The notes under the pieces were generated by a model that saw only the letters and a list, made by a program, of their open reading frames with translations, was not told where the DNA came from and did no database searches. From Aculops lycopersici (lineage: Eukaryota > Arthropoda > Arachnida > Trombidiformes > Eriophyidae), in NCBI GenBank assembly GCA_015350385.1, contig WNKI01000001.1, forward strand, positions 89,908-153,907: DNA of 64,000 nt. The letters are read 5' to 3'. The translations under genes and the position numbers were made by a program. Numbering within the stretch: the stretch's first letter is position 1; every line of letters starts with the position of its first letter. This document shows, piece after piece, positions 48,990 to 58,046 of the stretch.

Positions 48990-51839
48990 ATGAAGGCTAG
49001 ATTTTCGACACTAGATATTATGGCCATTGTGCCAGAGCTCAAGGGAAAGCTCTGCACTGGCTGGCGTGTAAATCAAGTCTACGATTGTGATTACAAAACC
49101 TATTTATTCAAGCTAAACAAATCAATTGTTCAAATGAAGAAGGACGAAGATGCGGTTGCTGTGGATGAGGAAACAGCCAATAAGATGACCTTTATCATAG
49201 AATCCGGCCAGAGGATGCACACATCAGACTATGATTGGCCCAAGTCACCTGCCCCTAGTCAGTTTTCGACTAAGCTCAGGAAAAGCATTCGCAACAAGCG
49301 TATTGAAGATATCAAGCAGGTCGGCATCGATCGTCTTATTGATATTCAATTCGGATCCGGACAAGCAGCTAATCATCTGATGGTTGAGCTGTACGACCGA
49401 GGAAATTTGATCCTCACCGACCACAACTATTGCATACTAGCTATCCTTAGATGGAGAAAGCCAGACAAGGATGCTCCGAAGCCTGCGACAAACAACGATG
49501 ATTCGGTTCCGGCAGACAGTGAGGATTTCAAGGTCGGCATGAAGTACCCTCTGTCACGTTGTCGAAAGGAGGATGATCTGGAGCCGATGACACAGGAGCG
49601 GATCGTCGATTTATTAAACAATGCCCGCGTGTTACTATACGAGAATCCAAACTTCAAGAAGCGTAACAAAGCAAACAAGAATATGGCAGATTCCGATGCT
49701 TTGGAAATCAACTTGAAAGATTTACTGAATCCTTATGTCATCTATGGTAGCAGTTTGCTCGAAGACAAACTGATGATGCATCTTGAATCAAGCTGCATAG
49801 TTGTCACCAAAAAATGCACTGTCAGTATCCCAAAGGATGAGTTTGGCAAACTCAGAGGTGATATTGTCCAGAAATGCGCTGAAGTTGTAAGATGTGCGCT
49901 AGAAGATGCCGATATAACTCTTAAGGAAGTTAGGGATCGTAAGAAGAATCCTGGATATATCGTTCAGAGAGAGCAAACTTCCGGTATATCTCAGAAACTC
50001 AACGAGGGAAACAAACAGACTACTGATGCAACCAAAACTGTCAAGACTAATATCGATTTCTTTCCTATCCTTTCATGCGCAGAACGTCGCATCAAACTGG
50101 AAGGTGGCAACTTGTCCATTGAGGAATTCGAGTCTTTTGATAAGGCAGTCGATATTTACTATTGTAATTTGGAGAGTCAGAAGATCGAAACACAGGCATT
50201 GAGCGCAGAAAAAGAGGCTAGAAAGAAGCTTGACAATCTCAAGATAGCACAAGAAAGAAGACTAGACGATTTAGCTAGAACTCAGAAGGAAGACGAAGAT
50301 AGAGCGCGTTTAATCGAAATGAACAGCGATAAGGTCGACCAAGCACTTCTGATTATTAGAAGCATGCTAGCTAATCAAATGTCCTGGGCAGACATCAAAA
50401 TGACCATCAAACAGGCTCAAGCTGCAAACGATCCCATTGCCTCTCTGATAACTCAAGTCAAGTTCGATAGAAACGAATTCACAATGTGTCTCTGTGATCC
50501 TTACGAGAGCAGTGAAGACGAGCAGACTATAAGCACCAAAAACAACAAGAAAGGCAAGCCTCAACCACCTAAACAAAAGGGCAAGAATATAGACATCGAT
50601 ATTGGACTCTCTGCTTATGCCAACGCAAGACGATTCTTTGTCAAGAGAAGAACGGCGGTTAACAAAGAGAGGAAGACCATAGAAGTGTCGAAAAAAGCGT
50701 TCAAGAATGTCGAACGTCAGACTAAAGAAATGCTCAAGGACATGATTGTCAAGACCAACATCACAAAGGCGAGAAAGAGGTTTTGGTTCGAGAACTTTTT
50801 CTGGTTCATCTCTAGCGACGGCTACCTGGTTGTGGCTGGTCGAGATGCAGAGCAGAATGAGTTACTGGTCAAACGTTACATGAAAAACAACGATATCTAT
50901 GTCCATGCCGATCTACACGGTGCTTCCTCAGTTATCATCAAGAATGAATTTACACATCCTGTTCCGCCCAAGACCCTCACTGAAGCTGGCACAATGGCTG
51001 TCTGCTATTCTTCTGCCTGGGACTCAAAAATTGCCTCTACCTCCTATTGGGTCTACCCGAATCAAGTTTCCAAAACTGCCCCTACCGGTGAGTACTTGAC
51101 CCTAGGTGCCTTCATAATAAGGGGCAAAAAGAACTTCCTTCCACTTTCAAATCTTGTCCTAGGCTTTGGGTTTCTATTTAGATTAGACGAAGAAAGTATC
51201 GAGCGACGCAAAGAGGCTAGATTAGCGAAAGAAAAGAGTTCCGCTTCGAGCGTTGCTCCATCTGAAGGTGACGAAAAACCAGAAGAAAATGACGCTAGCG
51301 CTTCAGAGGCTGGTGACGACCAAATTCAAGATTACGGCGACTCAGATTCAGATGATTCTGCTCCAGAGGAGAAGCAGAAAGATGAGTCGAAGTCAAGAAC
51401 CCCTGAGGACAAAGTTGTCGAATCCCAAGAAAACGATCAACTGGATGGTGAAATCCTCGACGACGACGATGATTTAGACCTTGAAAACAGAGCTTCAGAA
51501 CATAGGCTTATCGACACCGTCACAGAGAACCCACTTCCGGATGATGTTATCCTCTATGCCATAGCAATGTGTGGCCCTTATACTGCGTTGAGTTCATTCA
51601 AGTACAAGGTAAAAGTGATTCCAGGTGCAAACAAGAGAGGAAAGGCAGCAAAGGCTTGCCTAAGCTCGTTTATGCACGACAAACGAGCTAGTAAGCGCGA
51701 GAAAGACTTGCTCAGGGCCTTGAAGGATCAAGACTATGCGAGGAATATTCCCAACAAAGTCAAGATTTCTGCAACCAATATGAAAACTATCACCAAGAGG
51801 AGGCCCAAGAAGTCGGAAGTTCGATTGCCACCTCGTTAA
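48990..51839 (+). CDS. NEMF: NEMF/Rqc2 (Caliban), ribosome-associated quality control factor
   Basis: A 949-residue NFACT protein. It binds stalled 60S subunits with peptidyl-tRNA, recruits the Listerin E3 ligase, and adds C-terminal Ala/Thr-type tails. NFACT-N domain at the start (MKARFSTLDIMAIVPELKG, then GIDRLIDIQFGSGQAANHLMVELYDRGN; human has GIDRIVDIQFGSGEAAYHLIIELYDRGN). Central helical and coiled-coil part about 380-590. NFACT-R about 600-730 (KARKRFWFENFFWFISSDGYLVVAGRDAEQNELLVKRYM, HADLHGASSVIIKN). Acidic Ser/Glu-rich stretch about 750-850, and a basic C-terminal NFACT-C block ending in PPR. The start is chosen at MKARF, 13 codons into the frame. Intronless. Confidence 0.96.
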   Translation: MKARFSTLDIMAIVPELKGKLCTGWRVNQVYDCDYKTYLFKLNKSIVQMKKDEDAVAVDEETANKMTFIIESGQRMHTSDYDWPKSPAPSQFSTKLRKSIRNKRIEDIKQVGIDRLIDIQFGSGQAANHLMVELYDRGNLILTDHNYCILAILRWRKPDKDAPKPATNNDDSVPADSEDFKVGMKYPLSRCRKEDDLEPMTQERIVDLLNNARVLLYENPNFKKRNKANKNMADSDALEINLKDLLNPYVIYGSSLLEDKLMMHLESSCIVVTKKCTVSIPKDEFGKLRGDIVQKCAEVVRCALEDADITLKEVRDRKKNPGYIVQREQTSGISQKLNEGNKQTTDATKTVKTNIDFFPILSCAERRIKLEGGNLSIEEFESFDKAVDIYYCNLESQKIETQALSAEKEARKKLDNLKIAQERRLDDLARTQKEDEDRARLIEMNSDKVDQALLIIRSMLANQMSWADIKMTIKQAQAANDPIASLITQVKFDRNEFTMCLCDPYESSEDEQTISTKNNKKGKPQPPKQKGKNIDIDIGLSAYANARRFFVKRRTAVNKERKTIEVSKKAFKNVERQTKEMLKDMIVKTNITKARKRFWFENFFWFISSDGYLVVAGRDAEQNELLVKRYMKNNDIYVHADLHGASSVIIKNEFTHPVPPKTLTEAGTMAVCYSSAWDSKIASTSYWVYPNQVSKTAPTGEYLTLGAFIIRGKKNFLPLSNLVLGFGFLFRLDEESIERRKEARLAKEKSSASSVAPSEGDEKPEENDASASEAGDDQIQDYGDSDSDDSAPEEKQKDESKSRTPEDKVVESQENDQLDGEILDDDDDLDLENRASEHRLIDTVTENPLPDDVILYAIAMCGPYTALSSFKYKVKVIPGANKRGKAAKACLSSFMHDKRASKREKDLLRALKDQDYARNIPNKVKISATNMKTITKRRPKKSEVRLPPR

Positions 51840-51890
51840 GATGGCCTTCAAATTAATATCGCAATATTGTTTGTATACCCGTTTAAAGAG

Positions 51891-52667
51891 CTATGCTACA
51901 ATTTTTGTTACAACACATGTCTTTGAATCTTCACACCTTTCGCCCACCAGGAATCCGTCATCGTCAATGTCCTTGACTTTGACACGCCCATGCCTTTCGT
52001 CCTCTATCAACTTGTTGATTTGCAAGCATCTACTTCCATATTCCTCCTTCAACTCGAGGAAGCTGGTCGGAGTTAGATGGTCGGTGTGGTCTTCGAGTTG
52101 ATTCATCATGTCGGCAATGATAGAGTCGATTGTGTATCCTGTTGAGTGGTTCAGTATCTCGTATAGACAGGTGGTGGGCTCCTTGTTGAAAACATTCAAA
52201 CCAAAGCTCAGTGTTATATCGAACTCTTCACCCTTATCGATAGTGTGAACTAGTATGCCCCCGATCTTCTTAGTCTCTCCTGTGGCCGGATTAAGATGTA
52301 GAATATCATTTGGCCACTTCAATTTGATGGCTTGTGGGCCAAGCCTTTTACTGTCGATGTTTGCGAGAGTTCTAGCCGCGACCAACGCCACGATATGCTG
52401 CAGAAAGCATAATCTCGAAGCCAAAAATGTTTTCTTTCCACAGGCCAACTTTAATGATGCCATGGCACAACCTTTAGGAGAGTTCCACGTGTTGGATCTT
52501 TGACCCTTACCTTTCGTTTGCTCTCTGGCTACAACAAGTGTTCCAGGTTGGAGGTTAGCCGAGGCATCGATTGTTGTTTCCACCTTGTCAAAATAAATAC
52601 ATGGCCTTCCCAGGTGGCGCGTCTTGAGTTTGGAATAATACCGATTGGAGTCAAAAGTATCGTCCAT
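51891..52667 (-). CDS. HLCS: Biotin--protein ligase (holocarboxylase synthetase), catalytic domain only
   Basis: A 258-residue BirA/LplA-fold enzyme that attaches biotin to carboxylases via biotinyl-5'-AMP. Visible marks: TKGKGQRSNTW near 51-61, in the position of the biotin-binding GRGRxxxxW loop (first Arg replaced by Lys, a change in a usually invariant loop), SPKGCAMASLKL, KLKWPNDI near 119-126, KIGGILV with the active-site Lys region, and LSFGLNVFN (family GxGINVN). Animal HLCS usually has about 700 residues with a large N-terminal region; here only the catalytic and cap domains exist. Convergent with NEMF (51 bp). Intronless. Confidence 0.9.
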   Translation of the reverse strand: MDDTFDSNRYYSKLKTRHLGRPCIYFDKVETTIDASANLQPGTLVVAREQTKGKGQRSNTWNSPKGCAMASLKLACGKKTFLASRLCFLQHIVALVAARTLANIDSKRLGPQAIKLKWPNDILHLNPATGETKKIGGILVHTIDKGEEFDITLSFGLNVFNKEPTTCLYEILNHSTGYTIDSIIADMMNQLEDHTDHLTPTSFLELKEEYGSRCLQINKLIEDERHGRVKVKDIDDDGFLVGERCEDSKTCVVTKIVA

Positions 52668-52977
52668 AATGACACTTGGAGAAATAGGAAAGAAAATGGT
52701 TTATAAAGGGGAAACAAATTACAGGATAACTGACCAATGGACACAAATTAACGTCATTGTTGGCTTGGAGGCGAGTGGGGAAAGTTCTTCTCAACGTGAA
52801 CGTGCCTCTTCCGAGACTCGGAATCCGAGTAGAAAATTTTAACACAAAACAATATTGCGCAGAAAACACGCGGCTTTCGAACATTGCCACATTCCAGTTA
52901 CATTTTGTTACCTCATTCATCTATTACGATAAAATTATATTTTGTATAGATATTGCAACATATTCACGTCCACAAAC
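52668..52977. promoter_or_regulatory. Divergent promoter region, HLCS / POLR2H
   Basis: 310 bp between outward-reading genes. No TATA box or coding sequence. Confidence 0.35.
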
Positions 52978-53427
52978 ATGACGACATCACTCTTTGAAGA
53001 TATTTTCGATGTCAAAGATATCGATCCAGAGGGAAAGAGATTCGACCGAGTGTCGAGGTTCCACTGTGAAAGTGAATCCTTCAAGATGGACCTAATCATA
53101 GATCTCAACACCCAAATTTACCCCATGTCACTAGGAGAGAAGTTCAGACTCGTAATATCTACCTCAATCACCGACGACATCTATTCCGACGATTCCGAAT
53201 GGAATCCTAGGATGCAACTTTCGTCTAGAGCCGATGGTTTTGACTATATTATGAATGGAAAGATATACAGGATAGAAGGTGAAGACTCCTCAAGTGACGC
53301 CACCAGACTGGCAGCATTTGCATCATTTGGAGGCCTATTGATGCGATTGCAAGGAGACCCAAATAATTTGCATGGTTTCGAGCTTGATAAGCAGATCTAC
53401 CTTCTGATCAAAAGGATTACATATTAA
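52978..53427 (+). CDS. POLR2H: RNA polymerase I/II/III common subunit RPABC3 (RPB8)
   Basis: A 149-residue protein, the family length (human 150). [29 protein letters not shown] matches human [29 protein letters not shown] nearly exactly. [27 protein letters not shown] and the C-terminal [12 protein letters not shown]...YLLIKR are also typical. It is an OB-like fold subunit shared by the three nuclear RNA polymerases. The start at 52978 gives the family N-terminus. Intronless. Confidence 0.97.
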   Translation: [149 protein letters not shown]

Positions 53428-53492
53428 AACTCCCAGCATAACGGCAAATACCTCAAACTACAATATATTTAGTGTTTATTACTATCTCACAA

Positions 53493-55715
53493 TCACCGCT
53501 TTGCTTTCTCCCTATTCAGTAGCTTCTGCCTGAGTTCGACTTGCTTCTCATGGAAGGTCTTACGTTTTTTATGACGCTTGAGTTTGTGCTTGATCATTCC
53601 GAAGGCCTTATTACGTCTCTTATCCCTATTCGAGGAGCTAGCGTTTTCATTCATTTTTGGCTTCCTACCTCCATACTTTTCCCTACCCTCACGTCCCTCG
53701 ATCACAGTGGCAAGACGACTTTCCTTATCATGCTTAGGTTTTTTGTAGATCCTTTCAATGTCCTCAAGCCTGACCTTATCGCCAGCTCCAATCGTATCTT
53801 CGATGACTTCCTTAGTTGTCTCATCCTTTCTCGTGAGGCGTTTGGGTTGAGCTGCCATCAACTTCTTGGCCAATTGGGCAGCCTTGATTTTCTGAATCTC
53901 CCTTCCTGAAAGTATCCTATCGGTGGAGATGTGTTCAGCCTTCCTCCGCGCGACATCAGGCGCCATCTTGCTGATATCTCTCAAGATCTCCTCTCCATCG
54001 AACTCCTCCTCTTCCCCGTCATCATCATCATCCTCGTCGTCATCCTCATCTTCTTCATCTAAGTTCGAATTATTCTCTGATGCATCAGGATCTTCTTCCC
54101 ATTCATCGAAGTCGATTTCTTCGTCATCACTGTCGCCATCAGATATATCCATATCATCACTGTCGTCTTGATCGATCCACATATCTTCGTCTCCCAAACT
54201 AGCCATGCTACGTGTTCTCTTAAGCGACTTGTTGCTACCAAGACTATCGTTGAGAGCCTCTGCACCAGACAAGTAAGGAACTGCCTCATTTTGTCCAAAT
54301 TGGGGCGCTCTAAGTTCGTCGACAGCCATGGTCGGCTTACCCCTATCTTTTCTCGCGAGTAGATCTGGATTCTTGATTCTGTACAAGTATACAAGAGATT
54401 TTGCCGCGATCGATACGTTCTTGTTCTTATATTTCTGGTATTGGACCAGATCTTGAAGTAGATCCTCATCCATGACATGAGGGTTCCTAGCGCAAAGTTC
54501 CCTAACTGAGTTGAGACCGACAGTGATAGCTTCCGTCGAATTGTTCTCATTAACAAATTTGTTCACTATTGCTTTTAGGACGGGCTCCAGTTCATTGGGA
54601 GGAACATCTTTGTGGGATGATTGTGCTGCGTATTGTAGAATTTTTGTAACATCAGTTTGATGAGGATTGATATACTTGACCAATAAAGGGTAAAAATTGA
54701 GCACCAACAATTCGTGTATACCAATGAGTCTAGAAATTAGATTCATGATCATCAATTTCACCTCAAATCTTTCATTGGTATGTTCCACGTGATTCAATAG
54801 ATCCTCCGCCAGCGATTGTGGGTCGTTGATAAGGTGGAGAGCTGAGAAATTGAATTGTTCCGGCTTTTTCTCCTTGTTTTGCGTAGTCTTGATAGTCTTC
54901 TTTACCCGATCCAGCAGCTTCTGGCGTTTCCTCGTGCTTTTGTTGAATCTATTAGCCAAGAGCGTATCTTTGAGATTGTTCAATGCATTTCTTCTCTCCT
55001 CCTCATCATCGCTGGAATCATTGTCATCATCTTCAATCTCATCGGTTCCGAGGAAGAATTGTAAAGCTGTTACAAGAATTTTGGTGGTTCGCGACAGGCA
55101 AGCCTTTGCAATCTGATTGACTAGGTCCTTGTTGCGCCAAATGTTCTTCTTGTACAACTCAATCATGATATCCAGTGCAAGTTTCGCCGAAGTCTCTTGT
55201 TGGTCGTTGGATAGTTTTGAGTACATGAAGCGCTGCCATTCTTTGTTCATCTTTTCATTCCTGCTCTTTTTGTTGACGGATTTTATATCATTGATAACAT
55301 TTTGTCTGATGTATGATCGTAATGATTTATCCTGACACCGAGCGAGTTCAAAAAATAAGGGCAAAAGATCGCGAAGTTCGATGAAGGCTTTAGATCTCAA
55401 GATCATTAGAGCTTTGCAGCAGGCCATTCGAGATGCCCGGTGCAATCCAGTGGAGTAGTTTTTGAGCAGGTTAATAAGTTGCTCTGGAAATGCCAGCATC
55501 TGTTTCTTGTAACAGGGACAAGTGTGTGCTAGGAACATGACAAGTGATTCGAACTCCTTGTCGAAGTATGAAGGATTGAACATAAGGATTTGCAAAACGG
55601 ACTCATAGTGACGGTATTGAACTTGGAACTCCTCTTGGTAGGCCGATGGATCTTTTTTGATACAATTCTGCAGCTGGGGCAGGTTAAGAGGCAATCGGTT
55701 GCTTGCGCTAGACAT
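53493..55715 (-). CDS. SDAD1: SDA1 homologue, 60S ribosome biogenesis and export
   Basis: A 740-residue nucleolar protein. The N-terminal NUC130/SDA1 helical region is conserved: LPLNLPQLQNCIKKDP, FLAHTCPCYKKQMLAFPEQLINLLKNYS, LHRASRMACCKALMILRSK, KSLRSYIRQNVINDIKSVNKK. A low-complexity acidic block lies about 520-585 (long Asp/Glu runs), followed by the SDA1 C-terminal ILSGREIQKIKAAQLAKKL and a basic tail with HKKRKTF. It acts in pre-60S maturation. Two CACGTG E-boxes lie in the shared promoter upstream. Intronless. Confidence 0.94.
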   Translation of the reverse strand: MSSASNRLPLNLPQLQNCIKKDPSAYQEEFQVQYRHYESVLQILMFNPSYFDKEFESLVMFLAHTCPCYKKQMLAFPEQLINLLKNYSTGLHRASRMACCKALMILRSKAFIELRDLLPLFFELARCQDKSLRSYIRQNVINDIKSVNKKSRNEKMNKEWQRFMYSKLSNDQQETSAKLALDIMIELYKKNIWRNKDLVNQIAKACLSRTTKILVTALQFFLGTDEIEDDDNDSSDDEEERRNALNNLKDTLLANRFNKSTRKRQKLLDRVKKTIKTTQNKEKKPEQFNFSALHLINDPQSLAEDLLNHVEHTNERFEVKLMIMNLISRLIGIHELLVLNFYPLLVKYINPHQTDVTKILQYAAQSSHKDVPPNELEPVLKAIVNKFVNENNSTEAITVGLNSVRELCARNPHVMDEDLLQDLVQYQKYKNKNVSIAAKSLVYLYRIKNPDLLARKDRGKPTMAVDELRAPQFGQNEAVPYLSGAEALNDSLGSNKSLKRTRSMASLGDEDMWIDQDDSDDMDISDGDSDDEEIDFDEWEEDPDASENNSNLDEEDEDDDEDDDDDGEEEEFDGEEILRDISKMAPDVARRKAEHISTDRILSGREIQKIKAAQLAKKLMAAQPKRLTRKDETTKEVIEDTIGAGDKVRLEDIERIYKKPKHDKESRLATVIEGREGREKYGGRKPKMNENASSSNRDKRRNKAFGMIKHKLKRHKKRKTFHEKQVELRQKLLNREKAKR

Positions 55716-56118
55716 TCTGATTCATTCAATAGATATCTTTGTGTTGTAATTCCATTTTCTCAATCATTGAGGTTGATGATTTGTAAAAAATAAAAACAAG
55801 ATTTGTGTAGATGAAAATCCAACCACGTGGTTTGCGCGCCTTGTGAATCTTGCGCGGGCAGCATGAAATTCGGAACGCAACGGCGCAGCTTGTTTTTCTC
55901 TCGCCAGCCGTGGATCTTTGACACCCAAACTTGGATATCCCAAGTATCTCGCTAGATATTGAGAAGTCACGTGAACTCCCACGACGGTCATTCGAACAGA
56001 TGAAAAAACCGAAAAAACATCTCATAACTGAATTCGAGCTCCAGAAAAACCCTCAATACTCACTGGCATCCAAACCAGCCAACCAAACCGAACCAAGCCA
56101 CCACAAGTCCGAATCATC
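55716..56118. promoter_or_regulatory. Divergent promoter region, SDAD1 / paralogue B
   Basis: 403 bp with two CACGTG E-boxes (55824-55829, inside a 12 bp palindrome AACCACGTGGTT, and 55969-55974). The right end (56070-56105) is a CA-rich leader with repeated AACCAA units like the leader of paralogue A. Confidence 0.5.
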
Positions 56119-56550
56119 ATGGAAGAAGACTGGGGACTAGACGCCAACCAGCCGCCATTCTCGTTGTTCCGTGAGGCCAGCCCGGAGGAGGAGGCCCAAC
56201 GAGATGGAATGGTGGACCCTACGGTGTACCAGCGCTGGACCAAATCTCAGAGGAGACTATACCAGCAACTAAAAACTGAGTACATCATACGCAAGATCAA
56301 CTTGAAGAAGGAGATGGACATGGAGGATATCACTGAAAGTATGAACAGGCTCAATTTTTTCAAGACGGAGATGGCAAAGCAAGAGCCGGGAGAGAAAAAG
56401 ATGTACAACGAAGATAAAATAGACCAGCTCATTGGAGATCTCAAGCAATTGATGTTAGACAAGAAAGAGAGGAGCAAGATCGAGAAGATAGAACCGTCCC
56501 CAGTGGACATTAAGCCGGACATTAGTAAGCTGAACTCCCAAGTGATGTAA
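56119..56550 (+). CDS. Uncharacterised charged coiled protein, paralogue B
   Basis: A 143-residue hydrophilic, mostly helical protein paralogous to the gene at 12459-12839. Shared blocks in order: (E/D)EDW, PxF(S/N)LFR, PEEEA, VDPTVYQRW, LYQ(Q/R)LKTE, a MEDI/LEDA helix, and a QLIGDL/DLIGHL helix. It has about 20 more C-terminal residues, with Pro/Asp motifs (PVDIKPDISK). No signal peptide or membrane helix. Function unknown. It shares a divergent promoter with SDAD1, and its CA-rich 5' leader resembles that of paralogue A. Intronless. Confidence 0.75.
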   Translation: MEEDWGLDANQPPFSLFREASPEEEAQRDGMVDPTVYQRWTKSQRRLYQQLKTEYIIRKINLKKEMDMEDITESMNRLNFFKTEMAKQEPGEKKMYNEDKIDQLIGDLKQLMLDKKERSKIEKIEPSPVDIKPDISKLNSQVM

Positions 56551-56686
56551 CATACTCAACCTGAATGACAATGATCTTAAGAGGATCTTCTAAATCCATC
56601 CATGAAACACAAGACAAATATACAAATTTAACCAAGGAAAACTAGAATGTCATCTGCGTGCATTTCATTTCTAATATAACTCTCTC

Positions 56687-57766
56687 CTAGGCGCCAGGTC
56701 GTAGGCCTGGCTGCTCTTTGCACCTGTAGAACACGGTGTCACTTTGGCTCAACTTGTTGATCATCGTCGAATGAAACTCCGGGTTCATGATGAACTCCAT
56801 CGCTGGGATTCTGTTGGAAATTCCCAGCAACTGTACAAGTGGGGCCAGGTAAACGAGGGCGGGAATCTTGTCTTGAGTCTTAGTGAACATGGTGGCGGCT
56901 GCTGCACTTAGAGCCGTATTTTTGGCTCGTACCATGATATCACTGGTAAGAATCCCTCTCGCTGTCTCGGCCGCAGTACGCTTCAGCCGATCCATTGCCT
57001 TCTTTGCCTCCTCAAGCTCTTGTGGGTCTGTCACGAACTCACTAGGGTCGACCTCGCCACCAATAGCGTCGGCAAGACGACTCTCCAACACACTGATAGT
57101 CTGAACAAGAGCGCGATGCACAAAGTCAACCATCTCTATCTCCTCGACGCTTAAAATCACGGCATCTGAGTTCTTGGCTTGTCTCGATCCAGCGGCCGTT
57201 TGCTCGAACTTGATTCCTCTGGCTTCCGCCGCGTACTTGGCCTTGAGCTTCTCGTTGCACAAACGATTCGCGAGCCTCTCGTTGGCCTTCATGTACTCGA
57301 CACTTAGAATTTCAAGCGCTTCCTCCATGGGATAGGGCGAGCTCGACTTAACTGACTTGTAGCGGCGGTACCACTTCTGGTATCTATCCACCAGTTTTAA
57401 GTAGTCGCTGATTGGTGCAATTGCTCGCTCGACCAAACCTCCCAGAGTTGCCATCCATCCTTCCTTGGTCTGGAGTGACGAGCTTCCACCCACTGAAGTC
57501 TTTGCCGCAACCTTGGTGAGCTTGACGTCGTTGTCCAAGCCTCTGAGACTGAGGGGGTCGATGTGGTGCGTGGCCTTGAGCACATTCGAGTTGCTCAGGA
57601 GTCGGGCATCGTCGTGGCTCTTGAGGTTGTGGGCATCGAGGACCGCGTTTGTATTGCCACCAAATGAAAGACCCGCTCCAGCGTTCACATTTCTAGGTGG
57701 AAACACTGAAACTACTGTGAGACTAATGGCAACAAGAGCCAGACACGAACGCATAAAGGCTGACAT
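56687..57766 (-). CDS. Secreted helical protein of unknown family, tandem copy 1
   Basis: A 359-residue protein with a signal peptide (CLALVAISLTVVSVF; cleavage likely near NVNA, residue 29). No further membrane helix. The mature part is Ala/Lys/Glu-rich helix. The core motif RYQKWYRRYK lies near 128-137, followed by EYMKANERLA. Later blocks are MVDFV, LESRL, AMDRLKRTA and a C-terminal LAPLVQLLGIS...IPAMEFI. The same blocks occur in the same order in the next gene (58047-59045), so the two are tandem duplicates. I do not recognise the family. Few cysteines (three after the signal). Salivary, cuticular or haemolymph roles are possible but unproven. Intronless. Confidence 0.8.
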   Translation of the reverse strand: MSAFMRSCLALVAISLTVVSVFPPRNVNAGAGLSFGGNTNAVLDAHNLKSHDDARLLSNSNVLKATHHIDPLSLRGLDNDVKLTKVAAKTSVGGSSSLQTKEGWMATLGGLVERAIAPISDYLKLVDRYQKWYRRYKSVKSSSPYPMEEALEILSVEYMKANERLANRLCNEKLKAKYAAEARGIKFEQTAAGSRQAKNSDAVILSVEEIEMVDFVHRALVQTISVLESRLADAIGGEVDPSEFVTDPQELEEAKKAMDRLKRTAAETARGILTSDIMVRAKNTALSAAAATMFTKTQDKIPALVYLAPLVQLLGISNRIPAMEFIMNPEFHSTMINKLSQSDTVFYRCKEQPGLRPGA

Positions 57767-58046
57767 GTTTCCAGATCAATGAGCTCAGCAGAATAAAAGG
57801 TTTCTACTAGATCTAAACTAGAGATGATTTTTTCGCATCAATCTGAGACTAGAATCTGACCTCAGCAACTAAGAGGCCGACAAGAGCCAAAATCTGTCCA
57901 GACTAAAGTGTGTATATTTAGACTACCGAGGAAAACCACACTCGCCTGTGCATAGTGAATTTCCCAAAGGCATAGTAACAGGCGTTCGGCAGGTGATCAG
58001 CAACGTAGTCTCTACTCATTGCTTAAAGATGGTACATAGGACAAGT

